Source: Zasmidium citrigriseum (Eukaryota; Ascomycota; Dothideomycetes; Mycosphaerellales; Mycosphaerellaceae). From it: a stretch of DNA of 64,000 nt. Each line of letters begins with the position of its first letter. Within the stretch, counting starts at the first letter, position 1. Both the position numbers and the translations under genes were made by a program. Below are positions 31,901-45,438 of this stretch, piece after piece. Location: the NCBI GenBank assembly GCA_002786025.1, contig NHNW01000012.1, positions 868,001-932,000 of the forward strand. Direction: 5' to 3'. Below the pieces are notes generated by a model, which saw only the letters and a program-made list of their open reading frames with translations, ran no database searches and was not told the DNA's origin.

Positions 31901-34900
31901 GTACTTAACGTACTCTACGTACGCGATAAGCTTTACCTAAAGTTTATCTCGCCTTCGTTTAACGTACTATCTATATATAGTATACTCCTATAGATTAATA
32001 ATAACCTCTATAGAGGTAAGTTATAGTTAATAGGGAAGGATAACCTATTAGTAGAGTAAGTAGCTATATAAGTTATTTTAACGTACGAGGATCGTTCTCG
32101 GCTTCTAGTTAGTTAGTTAGGAACGAATAGGGGTACTAGACGTTAGACGTTACTTAGGTTACTTATAGTATATAACTAGTATAGTATATATAAATCGTAT
32201 ATTATCTTTTATCTTTTATTCTCGCCCGTATCGGTAGTATTACTCTTATATTAAATATCTTAATATTATAAGCTTTAAGGTATTATTTCGTCTCTTCTAT
32301 CGTAGTACGCCTATAACTTTTCCTCTATACTTCTTTCGTCCCTACCCGTCCCTATCCTAGTAAACTATTATAACTCTTCTAATCCGGATACTCTAAGAAT
32401 TCGTAACTATTCTAATATATTTACCCTTAAGTAAAACATACGTTATTACCTTACTTAATAGTAGAAGCGGGCTTTATTAGTTCTATTTTAGTAACTACTT
32501 TACTACTTCCTAGCTACCTCGCTAATTAATAATAGTAGTAGCTCCTCTAACGCTCTAGCCTCTATATCCTCGAGCTATATCTTCGCCTTATTAATAACTA
32601 CTACGCGAGCTTTAGGTGGAAGTTTTCTAGTATATCTTTTCTTAAATAGACGACTATATCGTATAATATTATAAGCTAGTAGGTATCTATAAGGACGTAA
32701 AGGCTATAGTTAAGTTTACCCTCGGTTAGTATAGATTTAACCTAGTATTAAATATATCCCTTTACGTTAACTCTATAAGCTTTAGATACGCTAGTAGACC
32801 GATTACGGAGTTCTAGTAGTTATTACTAGCTAGAGCTCGGAATAGTACTCGAAATAATACTATCTACGTCGACTTCTATAATCTAACCCTAGACGGCCTA
32901 ACCGAGTTTACTAGTATATTCGCTAAGGGTAGAGTATTTAGCGATCGTATTAATCGTATATCTCTTTAACCCTTCGCTACTATAAGGTCTTCGAAACCTA
33001 TTTAATTCTCCTTCGATACGGATCTACTATATAACGTTATCTAGATATCGTCTTATCTATTCTACGATATCTACGTCGAAGTAGAGGAGCGATTAGTAGC
33101 TCTTTAACGCTTTACTATACGTAATAGTAGACTACTTAGCGAGATTTATATATTTCTATATAATCTTTTTTACCTTATTATAACCCTCGATAGATATAAT
33201 AAGTCGGAGCCGAGTATATTAAGAGTATTATAGAGGATATTCTTCGATTAGGGTTAGGAGAACGATCTCGATCTTATATAGGAAAATATTTACCTTTATC
33301 GTAATATATATTACTTATATTAAAGATACTCGGGGTCGTAGCTACTTTTAGGTTAAGAATATCGATATTAGAGTAACCTAAAGCATTATTACTATATTTT
33401 ACTATTTAACTAAACTTAACTTATCTTAAGTCGATACTTATTATATATACTTTTATCTTATCGTCTTATATAAGCTAATACCTAAGGTAAGACTATAGTA
33501 ACCCTACTACCTTTAACTTCCTTCGCCTTTCGAATTCTATACTATAATTAGTATATCCTACTACCTATATTCGTTATAGTATCCTTTACCCTCCTAGTAT
33601 CTTAATAGCCCGTACTTATTCTCCTTATTAATCTAACTAAAAGTAGAACACCTAAGGTAGAGACGCGCTACTACTATAGCTAGGTATTAAGGTTACTAAG
33701 ACGCTACTAAATAAGACCCGTTAGGTATATAGCTACGCCTATTATCGTATTATCTACTAATACTTTAAAGGTTGAAGTCGTAATCGTCGAGCTCTCTAAT
33801 CCCTCTAGTATTCTATATAACGTTACTATTGGATACTACCTTACCTAGAAGAATACTAGTAATAGGACTATCCTCGTATACGATTACCTTAACCTCCCGT
33901 CTAGTATTCCGCGCGCTAGTATTCCGAACCCTCCGATCCCTAATAACTTTAGTAATAAGTTTAACTAGTTACCTAGCGGTAGTTAGGGTATACGTTAGAT
34001 AGGGGCGCTTATAAAGTATAGTACTTAGCCCGTAGGACTATAGGAACGTAATAATAGGATCTTCTATACTTAGTATTATTAGTACGAGAAGGACGGTATC
34101 TACTATTTCGATAGTAATTAAGAAGAATAGGTATAAGGTAGTACTAGCTAACTAGATAGCGGATTTAGACTTTCTCGACCTATAACGACCCTTATACGAG
34201 GTATATATCTTATAGTAGTATAGTGTATTTTAAACCGTCCTTCCTAGCCTAATTTGTCTCTAAATAATCTCTTAGTCTTTACTAGCCTAGTATTATAAGC
34301 CCCGTTATACCTAGTATAGCCTATCTATAGACTTTCTCTACTACTCCTCTTTAGGGTACCTCCTTACTTTTATACTCTTTACAACTATAGAACTGCCCTA
34401 TCGTATTATAATTTATAATAGGTAAAGGTTTATAGTAATCGCCTATACCGCCGACTTTAGGTTTGTCGCTATAGTCTCTAACCTAGTCTATACTTTAAGG
34501 TAGATATTATTCTATCGCTATTAGTAGCAATATTTAGCCCTCTAACTTTAGCGAGACTAGTCTATAGTTTAAATAAGGAGTATGTATAATTAATAGCTTA
34601 TATCTATTTACCTCGCCTACTATAGTTATCGTCCTATCTCTTTTATACTATAAACTACCTCGCTTTCGAATACTAATCTTTATCGAATAATAGTAAATAT
34701 CCGCTCTATCTTATATACTATAAAAGCTCTACTTAACTTCTTAGAGTCGAGATACCTCTTATCTACGATCTTTAGTACTTCTTTATAATCTAGAATAGAG
34801 ATACGCGGAGATCTACGACTATAGCCGTCTTACCGCCTAATATCTCGTCTAAGAACCTCTGTACGCTCTCCTCCTTCTCTACCTTATACCCTCCCTTAAA

Positions 34901-36369
34901 GAAGCGCTCTACTTATTATTCTATCTCGACTTCGGTAAGTAATCTTAGCTACTTTAAAGCGTATCTCTTTAGGGCTTATAGAGCTATATTATAGACCTAG
35001 AACTTATACTATTCTTAGTAGTCGCTACTAACGATATATACCTTAATCTTAACTACCTCTTTAATCTCGATACCTTATATAGTACCCTTTTCGTATAGAA
35101 TACTTACGCGCTAGAGGAGCGCTAGGCTTATAGTAGTCGAGAATGTATTACCTAGCGTAAATAAGTAGTATAACTCGAGGGCGTTATAGCTAGTCGTACG
35201 CTTACTAAGCTCGGCGATAATAATACTATTCGTCTCGTTTATATTTACGCCGCGAATCTAAGTATCGAACGTCTCGTTATAGCCTAGGTTAAGGCAAAGT
35301 TTAAGTAGTTAGTAGGCGCTAGTATAGTTTACCGAAGAGGTCTAGGTCTATTCTAGCGTCGTAAAGACTCCGTTACGGTATAGTATACTAATAGTATTTA
35401 TATCGATAGGCCTTACTTAATCTAAGAAATATTAGTTACTTTATAGTTATAGTACTAGTATCCCTCTAGCGCTATACCTAGGTTCTACTTAGAGTATTAT
35501 TATAGAAGTCCCCGTCGATTAGATCCTAAGGAGTATACCTTTAAGGTATAGCTAGATAGTAGTACTCTATAAAGGTAAAGTTACGGCGGAGCGTAAATTA
35601 GTTAAGTTTTATATCCTACGTAACTAAATCGTAGCTTCCTTTAACTTAAGGCTCGTACCTATTAGCTAATCCTTTTCCTTACTATACTTCCTATACTTCC
35701 CTCGTCTTTCTTTATTACTCGGTCGACTAAGCCTTTTAGTACCTTAACTACGTACTCGTAGTCTTTAGTACTACTTATATAGAGTCTTATAAGGTACTAT
35801 CGTTATTCGCTTTAAGATTATTTAGTAGTTAAAGGTTAGCTAGTAAAGATTAATTGTGCCTACTTATATACTTACTATAACTCTTAGATAACTATATTTA
35901 ATTAAGTTAAAACCTTTATCTAGTACCTCGTCGGCTACCCTTTCCGATTCGACTATAAGGATATCGATACTATCTCTAACCTCCCGAGTAAGGCTAAAGA
36001 GGCGTTCGTCGCGAAGTAAGCCCTAGCTATACGTATCGCCGCCTATAACTTCTACGGCAAGTATCTCCCTCTATATAAGAGATAACCCGACGATATCTAT
36101 ACTATTAAGTATTTCGGTAACCTATATTTATTATACGTTACTATAGAGTATATCGTCCTAGGCGAGTAGGAGGTTTAGCTCTTCGAATATAAGCCTATCG
36201 ACGACTTTAACGTATCCTTTAACAAGTAGGAGTTCGCTCTAGGTCTCCTTAATTATAGTAATAAGTACTACTTCGATAGTAAGGAGGGCTATCTTATACG
36301 TAGTATCCTTAGCGCCTTCGCTAAGCTATTATATATTATTACGGATAATCTACTCGACGAGAAGAAGAA
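25962..36369. other. RIP-mutated DNA, origin not recognised
   Basis: Over 10 kb of TpA-rich sequence. Stretches with coding-like texture can be read on the plus strand near 31.7-33.4 kb and 35.8-36.4 kb. Near 26.5-27.3 kb both strands look equally plausible, which shows how weak this evidence is. I searched by eye for reverse-transcriptase YxDD/FADD motifs, integrase motifs and long terminal repeats and found none. Confidence 0.4.
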
Positions 36370-36625
36370 GGAGAGTTAGCGTCTCGAGTAGGAGCGCTTA
36401 CTAAAGTAATAGCCGAATAATAGAATAGCGTTTGTCTAAATAAAGTAGGTTATAGAGTTTAGGTCTTACTACGTTTATACTATAATAGCCTATATATTAT
36501 TTAAGTAGTTTCTAGCTATTAGCCTCTATACTCGAAGAACGAGGAGAGTTAGCGTCTCGAGTAAGAGCGCTTACTAAAGTAATAGCCGAATAATAGAATA
36601 GCGTTTGTCTAAATAAAGTAGGTTA
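36370..36625. repeat. 83-bp direct duplication
   Basis: 36370-36452 and 36543-36625 are the same 83 bases apart from one G/A difference (GAGTAGGAGC against GAGTAAGAGC). Similarity fades over the next 25 bases. The copies are 173 bases apart. The shared sequence begins GGAGAGTTAGCGTCTCGAGT. Confidence 0.85.
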
Positions 36626-37689
36626 CGGACTTTAGATCTTAATACTTCTATACTACCTATATAGATAGGTAAGGTAAAGTAAAGATACCTAGTATTTACT
36701 AATCCCCTATTCTCTAGACCCCTTAGTATACGTTACGATATACGCGAAGTTATTACTCTCTAATTTCCCTCTTCTCTAAAGTCTTAATATACGTAATAAT
36801 ACCCGTAAAGTCGCTATTCTTATTAAATACTACCTAGTCTCTACCTAGTAAGCCTAGATATCGTTAGTATATTAAAGTATTGTTAATCGATTAAATTATA
36901 GACTTACCTCTATCGTAAAATCCCTTCTTTAGTAAAGGAAACTCTTAGTATATACTAGCGATACTAAATCTAAGCCCTTCGTAATTTCTAAAGTAATAAG
37001 GATATCGTCCTTTACCGAGCTAGATATTCCTAAGGAATAGATCGAAACCCTTTCTTACTACCTCTATAATCTCGTCTAGCCTATACTATATATCGGGATT
37101 AGTCTTAAAATCGTTAGTATTACTCCTAAAGTACGAAGGCGTCGTAAATATACTACTACGTAACCCTCTTACTATCTCGCCTTTATAAATATCTTTCGGG
37201 TTTTTGCTTTTACTTAGATATTAAAAGCCTACTATTATATATCGAACCTAATTAGGTACTAGTATTATATATACTATAGTAATACTAGAGTTATAACGGT
37301 CTAGAAATCGGTAGTCTCTTACTAGGCCTAATCGATTAGTAGAAGAGGTATAGCGTCGTAAATACCTACTACTATAGTCTTATCCCTATAGCTTCTAGTT
37401 ATAAAGGATATCCCTTAGAGACCGAGTATCGATTCTACTATTAATATCGTACGTACGTTTTCTAGTATTTTAATATTTCCTATAGGTAGTTAAGTTTAGG
37501 TTAAGGTGTTAATATGTTTTTAAGATCTAGTAGTAGGTAAATCTATCTTCGGTAGCCTACGTAAAGTTTCGAGTAAATAATATATATCGTTTTATTCTAG
37601 GTAAACCTTGCTATCCTACTATACTACCTCTTTACTAGTATATACCTTAATACCTAATCTTCTCTTCTTTAATCTTCTAACCCTATATT
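36626..37689. other. RIP-mutated DNA, no feature seen
   Basis: About 1.1 kb of TpA-rich sequence downstream (in the minus sense) of the SNF2 relic. It may include the end of that gene, but no motif is recognisable. Confidence 0.35.
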
Positions 37690-40080
37690 CGCTACCGACT
37701 CTAAAAGTTACTATTTCGTTATATATCTTACCGTAATAAACTCTACGAATAGATACTCTTTCCTAGTCTATATAATCCGATAACTCTCTATCTATAGCGC
37801 CCTCTACGTTAGCTTATTACGGCGAACTCGGTATATAATCTATTCTATTACGCTAGGGTTCTACTTATAATCGATTAGAATTACTAAGTCTACTAGAGCT
37901 AGATTCTTACCCGTCCTAATCGTACTCCTTACGGCTAATATAATAAAGGGTAAGTTAGTATAGCCCTCTATCTTATTAATTATAGTATAGAACTCCTTTA
38001 TTCTAGCTTCCTATCTCTCCTTCTAAGTTACGCTAACGTCTAATTAGAGGTATACGATATCCTCGAGACGCTAGATATAATCGAAAACTTTATTGTTTAC
38101 TAACTATATAAAGTACTACGAGAAAGTTAGTTTATAACTTGCGAGGTATTTTAATTAGCTAAACTTACTAGGTATAGTAGTACTATATTGTATAGCTTAA
38201 AGTAGCCGATAATAATCTTATTTAGGTAGCTAGCGAAGTTAGTTTACGAGCGCTTAGCGGTAATAATTACTAGTAGAAGTCTTATTAGCTTCGTCTTATA
38301 TATCTCTCCTATATACTAGTAGAGTATATAGTCCTTTCCTACCTTAACGATATCGTTCGCTTAGGTTACGTTAAACGGTTTTAGGTAGTCGTATATATCC
38401 TAGTCTTCGTAGAGCTTCGATAGCTAGGGGTACGTTATAAAGACCTTTATCTCGTACGTAAAACCTATAAACTTACCCTAGTTCTTCTCCTTCGCGGTAC
38501 GGATCCCCTTAATCTATCGCTTCGAGAGTAAGGTAATATAGTCGTTATTAAAGTTAATAGTAATATTGGAATAAATATAAGGGGGTATCCCTACTATTAG
38601 TAAACCTTCGAAATCTTACGTTAGCGTCTATAACTACTCTACTTTCTACTAGATAATATTCGGCTAGAGGAATTTAGCGAATACGTCGATAGCCTTCTTA
38701 ATATCCTTAGTAATTCCTAACCTCTTATCCTCTCGAGCGCGGATCTCTTAGATATCGTCGTCGATATTATACTCCTCTTTATTACTCGTAGTATCGTCTA
38801 TCTTCTTTATCGTCTTATTCTTAACGAAGTTGTCTAGTATTCGAGCCGAGGGTTAAATCTTTATCTAAGAGGACTCGAGTAGATATTCGCGCTATCTCTA
38901 GCTATACTCGTCTCTCTAGACTAGTTTACCCTTCTATACGCGCTTCCTACTCTTACCTACCTCCTAAATTATTTCGTCCTTTCCGAGACCTTTAAATACG
39001 TCTAAATTAAAATCTTTAGAGGTTACTAGCTTCTATAGCTATTCTCGCGCTTTACTATTATATACTTTAGAGAAGTACCGCGATTCGATCGCTAGAAAGA
39101 GAGCCGTAAGATAGCCTAGCTTTTATATTAATATACTACTTAAAGGTAGTAATAAAGGATATCTAGTTAGTCCGCTATAGAACTTCTAAACCTCTATCTC
39201 GGGTCTAGCGGTAGTATAGAACTCGTCTATTATAACTAGTAACTAGTAGGTATCGAGATAATACTCCTTATCTTTCTACTTTATAGACTTATATAGTTCT
39301 ACTATAGTTATACTCTTACGATCTATATAGCTTAGGTTTTTTATTATTATCTTAGCGTTAGTAAGAAGGTAGAACTTACGCTACTAAGGGAGAGTATACT
39401 TCTTATCTTCGTTAGTTCCTACGTACTCTAGTAGTCTAGTAACTAGAATCTTACTAGCCTTCTACTAGGAACTTATTAACTCGGGCTTCTATATCTTAGC
39501 TAATTTATCCTATCCTAGAAATACTAGGTACTTATTACTAATCTTCTAGGTATAGTAGAAGACGTATCTAGTATTATATAGCTATTCTTTTAGAGCCTTA
39601 TTACTTAGCTTATTAGCGTTTATAATAATAAAGTATAGTCGTTTAACCTTAGTACTAGACTAATCTAGAAAGCTAAGTTCTAGGTAACCTTTTAGTCCGA
39701 TAGCCTCGATATACTAGTCTAATCTAAGCCCTACTAGAACGACTATAAGCGAGGGTCTACCCTTTATATAAAGCTTTCGTCCGTAAAGTTTATAGAGATC
39801 GTATTCTTAAAAAGCTTCTACGTCTTTCTTTAGCTATAGATCGTCCTCTCGTATTAGAAAAGTAGGATAACGACGTAGATCCGAGTATTACGCTTATATA
39901 TTAGCTATTATACGGATTACGCTTAAGCCTAGCGCTATCTTACCTAGTCCTATTACTAGGCCTCTAATCGTTATAGGTACGCCCCTCCTAAATCTCCTTA
40001 CAATAAGCGAGTTAGCGTACGCTTAGTAGATAAGTAGTAGCTTTTTAGGATTCTAACTAGGAAAGTATACTTTCGTAAGA
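37690..40080 (-). pseudogene. RIP-inactivated SNF2-family helicase/ATPase
   Basis: The minus strand, with RIP stops tolerated, keeps both halves of an SNF2-type ATPase. Near 40.0 kb the frame reads NPKKLLLIYQAYANSLIV and then PITIRGLVIGLGKIALGLS, a Walker A motif (GLGK at 39939-39950). Next comes RPSLIVVLVGLRLDQYIEAI, equivalent to the motif Ia region that follows in SNF2 proteins. About 700 codons later, TIRTGKNLALVDLVILIDYK and NPSVIEQIIYRVRRN (37,815-37,930) match helicase motifs V and VI, where active relatives have WNP..EQ..DR.HR. Many TAA/TAG stops interrupt the frame. SNF2 proteins use ATP to move along DNA or remodel nucleosomes. The presence of the gene inside RIPed DNA means it was carried on repeated DNA, either as cargo of a mobile element or as a duplicated gene. 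Ends are approximate. Confidence 0.7.
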
Positions 40081-43000
40081 GGGTTATATTATTCGGGGTC
40101 GAAGTTCTAGAAGTTATAGAATCGCTTCTACTTATCTAGATTTATATAAGCTACTTTAATATTCTTAGCGATATAACCTATAATATCCGCGGCCTCTTCT
40201 TCGAATATATCTAATAAAAGCTAGTCGATAACCTCGAAGTAGTCTCGAAATTCTTATAGTACGAGTATAAGGATACTAGCTTAGCCTAGTCGATTTACCC
40301 TAGCGTTTACCTCGTCTTTAGGTAGCCCGACTATATAGTAAACCGCTTTCTTTTAGAGAGTAGATACTATAGTCTTCGGTATCGGTATAGGTTCCTTAGT
40401 AAGATCGATAGTCGTAGTATCCTCTACTAGCTTTATAGATAGTTATAGTATAGGCTCCTTTTTAGTAATCTTCGGGCTTATAGAGATCCGTCTTAGTATA
40501 GAATTAGTAGTAGTTACTATCGCTTAAAAGTCTATAGTTATCCCTAACGGCGGCGAAAGTAGCTATTAATCTATCTAGCGCTTCTTAATCGTCTATACGT
40601 CGCCGTTTCTAGGCTCTAGTAATACTTTCGCGGATACCTATAGCGTAAGTTCCTTCTCGACTATCTTCTCTACTATATATACTTCTAGATTCGTTAGTAC
40701 CTCTTCTAGGCTAGAATTTATAGGCTTTAGTACCGCGGGTAATATTATAGTTATCGTTAAAACTAGTATAGATAGTAACTACTCTATTAGGTTCCGTTCT
40801 CTTATTTCTAAGTCCCTATCTTTATCTTTCGATAAGCCTTAGGTCTCTTTCTACTACTCTCTAGATACTCTACTATTATTAGCCCTACTCCTAGGCGTAC
40901 TCTCGATTACTAGCGGTAGAGTATTCGCCTAGGTCTTCTACTTCTAATCTATCTTAGAGATATAGCGGATTTTAGCTAGTATCTTTTCGTATTCCTCCTC
41001 TAAACGCCCTACGAGGAATTCGACGCTATCTACGATAGTAATATCTATCTTATTCTATATATCCTAAATCTCTCCTATTAACTCTATTTTATCCTCTATC
41101 TTAGTTAGGCCTCCTATATTATCTCCCCTTATAGTAAATAGCTTTAGTAAAGAGTCCCTACCTAGAGCTTTAGCGTAGAATATAGCTATATTAATAAGAC
41201 CTTTATTCGGAATATCTATATATCGAGCGGTAGGTAGTTTCCTTCGGGTAATAGTAAATATCTCGTCGTAACCTTTAGTAGTAATATCTAATATACCTAC
41301 TATAAGTAGCCGATCCTCTAATAGCGGAAGTTATAGTAAAAAGTATAGTATATTAGTACGTAGGCTATATAGTATATCGTCGAGGCTTCGCTTCGAGGTC
41401 TTCTCTCTTAGAAAGGTCGAAGTTACTATACTAGAGTCGCTACCTCTTCGCTTTTATCCTCCTCGTTACGCTAAGGGGGTTTTAGTAGGTAATCGGAGGG
41501 CCTCTCTTCTACCTATACCTATTCCGTCGTCTTCGTCTTTAGTCTTAATACGTTTTACCTCTCTATTAAAGATAAATCGTATTAACTTTCTAATAATATT
41601 ATATATCGAGTCTAGTTTATAGAAAGGATTATTCTCGAAATTCTCCTAATAGTTACTATTATCGTTAAATAGGAGTATACCCGCTAAGTACTAGGTAGGT
41701 TTATTACCCTACTATCTCGGTATAAGTAGTCGATATTCCCTCTATAAGTTAGTAGTAATAATCGCTTCCTCGATCCTTTAGAGCTTTCTCTAGTTCTCTT
41801 AACCTTATCTAGGATATCGACCCTCGCCGTTTACCTTCTTCTCTATTAAGTCGCCTAATTCTCCGTATAGTATATTATTAACTATTTGTATAGCTTCCTT
41901 AAGCTAGCTATTACTCTATTCGAAGAAGTTAGTAAAGAGTAAGGCGTTTAGGTCCTTACTATCTATTAATACGTCGCGGACTATAGCCTCGTTCTATCGC
42001 GTAGCCCTTATTAGGAGGCGTATCTTAGTCGTAGGGAAGGGTCGCGTACGCTACTAATATACTTTATAGGAAGCTAGGTAATAGTCTCTAACTTAGTAAT
42101 AAATATACGCTAGTTTCCGTAGGCGCTTTAGTAGAGGTGTTTTAAGCGGATAAGGTAGTATTATAGATATTTTAGCGATTAAAGTATTTACCGCTTAAGT
42201 ATAGAGATTAACTAGACTTTAGCTAATATCTAATAAGTTAGATTCTTAACTCGACTTAGTAGCCTCTATAACCCCTCTCCTTATTAAGTCTACTCGAATT
42301 AAATCTTCGACTCGACTTATACCCCTTCTAGTACTTAAAATGTAACCTTTAGTTATATATTCGCCTATTCTTCCTAATCGTCCTACTACCTACTCGCTAC
42401 TATCGCTATTTCTAATCTCTATATAATACTTATCGTAGAGGAGATATTAGACGTAGAGTTCGTCGATTACATAATAGTAATTAGCTATCTATAGTCCTTA
42501 TAAGTATACTAATAGGGTAGTTAGTTTAATATTAATACCTTATAGCCTACTTTCCCCGATACTCCTATTAGCGTTTAAGGAGCTAGTAAGGCCTCTCTAC
42601 GATAGCTATTTCGATTTCGAGTAACTCTTTACGCTACTACCTAAGGCTAACTCTTTACTAGATTAATATTATTTTAGTCTACTATCGCCTTTATCGAGTA
42701 TACCGCCCTATACTCTAGCTTCTCGATTATCTCCTAAACGTAAGACTCGTCGGGACCCTTATAAAGTGCCTATAGAGCTAGAAAGATACGTTCCGAGGGA
42801 GTAAACGAAGCGTCCTAGTCCTAAAGGGCCTCGTCTCTATCTCCGTTAACCCGAAGCGGAAGGTATATAGTATTCGATTAAGTTAGAGTACTAGTAGGTA
42901 TTATTAGACGTTAGCTTACGGAGTACTCGTAAAGAGCTTATAAAATACACCTATATTAGCTTAATTAAGGAGATAGCTAGAGAAGATAGCGTAGTTAAAT

Positions 43001-44646
43001 ATTCTTTATATTTAGATAAGGGCTATATATATAGGAAGTATACTATAGCGGGTAAAAAGTAGTATAAGGATAAGTAGGGTAAGGATAGGTGTTTATAGTA
43101 TAGGTATACTAGTTAGAAGTATATATATAAAGAGTAGAGTTATTAAGGCTATAATCTATAATACTATTATACTATAATCTCTCGGGCCTTTCGCTAAGCT
43201 ATTTAACCTCGTCCTAAGAATCTACTCCTCTTCCTCGATCCTCTTATCGTTAGAAGCCGCTTAGTCTATAGCGTGCTTTATATATCTATTTCCTTATATA
43301 TTACCGCTAGATCCGTATCGAAACCTTTATATATTTACCTCGGCTTATTATTAGAGTTATTATAACTCGAGCGTAGAGATATCTTACGATCCGTATTACT
43401 TTTACGCTAGCTAGGGACTATAGTAGTATTAGAGCGTTAGGTCTTAGCTAGCGGTAGTTAGAATATTACCTTTTATCTAGTAAAATAGTATTCTAGAACT
43501 TACTATTTAACTCTTAGTCTAGCTACTTAGATATCGCCGTATTATTACCGTACTCTTCTAGTAATAGAATAGGAGGGCTTAAATACCCTTTTATATTAAC
43601 CGCTACTTTTTATACCTCTATTAGAATATAACGATTCGGTAAGAGAATTATATATAGGCTTACTAGCTACTTCTCGCTCTTTTAGGTCCTAAGCGATTAT
43701 TAAGTTATCTTAGGCTACTACTATCGTAGTATTTAGTACTAGAGTATTCTCCTTACCGTTAGCGCCCGTATCCGCTATATTCTAATTAGAGAGAGTCTTA
43801 CGCCTTTCGCTAATAACTTACTACTTTCTAGTTTATCTATAAATATCGCTAATCCGTTAGAATCTCTAAAATCCGAGGATAGAACTAGATCGATACTATA
43901 GCGGGCCTCGTCGCTAATAGTTATTATTCCTATACTCGTCTTAGAGGCTATTATTAAGTTTATCTAATAATAGGTTTAAATAGCGTCTCCTTCCTCTTAT
44001 AGTTCTCTTTTAAGTATCTTATCCTCTTCGAATTCGCTCGCGCTTATAGGTATATTACTATCGTAATACCTACCTATAGTAGTATTAGTATTTACGTATA
44101 GTTCCGCCGTAATTACTATATCGTTATTGAATTCTAAGGCCGTTAACTGTCCTATCGTAATATTAATCTTCTCTATCGCCTTATCTTCCTCTAGTATAGT
44201 TTTATAGAGGTCGAGTCTAAAGTCTATACTACCTTCGTCTACGATAGCTATTATAGTTATCTAACGCTAATTATATATTAAAGGAGGAGAGCTTCCTTTA
44301 TAGAGTCCGTATAGTCTCTTATCGTAATTCTCCCCGAGCGCTATTATTCCTATCTCCTAGTCTAATCTCTCTAACGAGTACTCTAAGAAGTATCTACTTA
44401 ACGGCTCTAGAGTATACGGACTACGAATAGTACCTCGGATTAAAAGCGTTAGTAATATTATATATATATCTTAGGCGCTATCTTCTTAGAGAGGTATAGT
44501 CTCGCCGTTTCCGAGAAGTATTCTCTCGTACTTCGTAAGTTTAGAAAGTATATTAGTATCGGATATACCTATCTCTAATGTTAGACCGCGCTATTATATA
44601 GAAGCTAGGTAGTAGGTCGGGTACTCGTAGCTTCCGCGTAGCGGGT
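40081..44646. other. RIP-mutated DNA, origin not recognised
   Basis: About 4.6 kb. Part near 40.1-41.5 kb may belong to the N-terminal region of the SNF2 relic (minus strand), but no domain is readable there. Near 42.9-43.2 kb a basic plus-strand reading contains closely spaced Cys/His codons. This is suggestive of a zinc-binding patch only if specific RIP changes are assumed, so it is not called. Confidence 0.4.
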
Positions 44647-45353
44647 CTAAAGACAAACTATAAGCTTTAGTCGTTTTCCCCTTCGTAAAACTCGATATCG
44701 ACGATACTTTCGTAAACCTCCGAGGGAGAAAGAGCTAGCTTTAGAATTACGAGGTTAAAGTTCTTTAGCGACTTTACGGTAAGATCTTACGACTTTCGAA
44801 TATACTCGAAAGCCGCTAAAATCTCTAAGCCTCGAATACTCTCTTCTACTTTAGATTTTAGAAGCGATACTCTCCTAGGAGATACTACTTAGCGTCCCGA
44901 AGGGATTACTCTAGTAAGTTAATACCCTCTAATATCGCGTTACGAGTAGAAATAGAGACGTACGAAAAATAAGCCGCTACTAATTACCTCTAGAACGAGG
45001 ACCTTTCTACGACTTTTTTAACTTAGGAAAAGCGCGCGCTATTTCTAAATCTCTCTACGAGGCTCCTCGTATAGTTTATTTAGGGAGTAAGGGTTATCGT
45101 ATTATCGTAGATAGGGGTAGTTAGTTAACTATCGTAAACGGAATTTCGACTTTTACGTTTTTTGAATATAAGTCGCGACGCGAAAGGAATAGTACTAATT
45201 ATATCTCTTTAAAGTATCTTTTACTTAAAAATCTAGAATAGACTTTTACTCGATTTTTAATCTAGGGGTACGTTATTCTATAAGAGCGATTCTTCGTTGT
45301 AAAACTTAGCGTCGCGAAGGGGAAAACGGTACTTTAGTACGTTTTGTCCTTAG
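44647..45353. mobile_element. 0.7 kb element bounded by 39-bp imperfect inverted repeats
   Basis: The left end 44647-44685 begins CTAAAGACAAA and ends CGTTTTCCCCTTCG. The reverse complement of 45315-45353 begins CTAAGGACAAA and ends CGTTTTCCCCTTCG. In both, exactly 14 bases separate the two blocks. The pairing and equal spacing are what a non-autonomous DNA transposon (MITE-like) shows. Target-site duplication is not clear. The CpA in GACAAA survives at both ends despite RIP around it. No transposase-coding motif is seen inside the 707 bp. The family is unknown. Confidence 0.6.
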
Positions 45354-45438
45354 GCGCTTCGTAATAGCTAGCTTTTATACCTATACTAAATCTAGCTAAA
45401 GTAACTAGTCTATACCCGACTATATACGAAGCGCCTAA
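45350..45438. repeat. 14-bp perfect inverted repeat overlapping the element end
   Basis: TTAGGCGCTTCGTA at 45350-45363 pairs perfectly with TACGAAGCGCCTAA at 45425-45438, with 61 bases between. It overlaps the last four bases of the 0.7 kb element. It may be a second, nested pair of element ends or a relic of an excised insertion. Confidence 0.6.
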
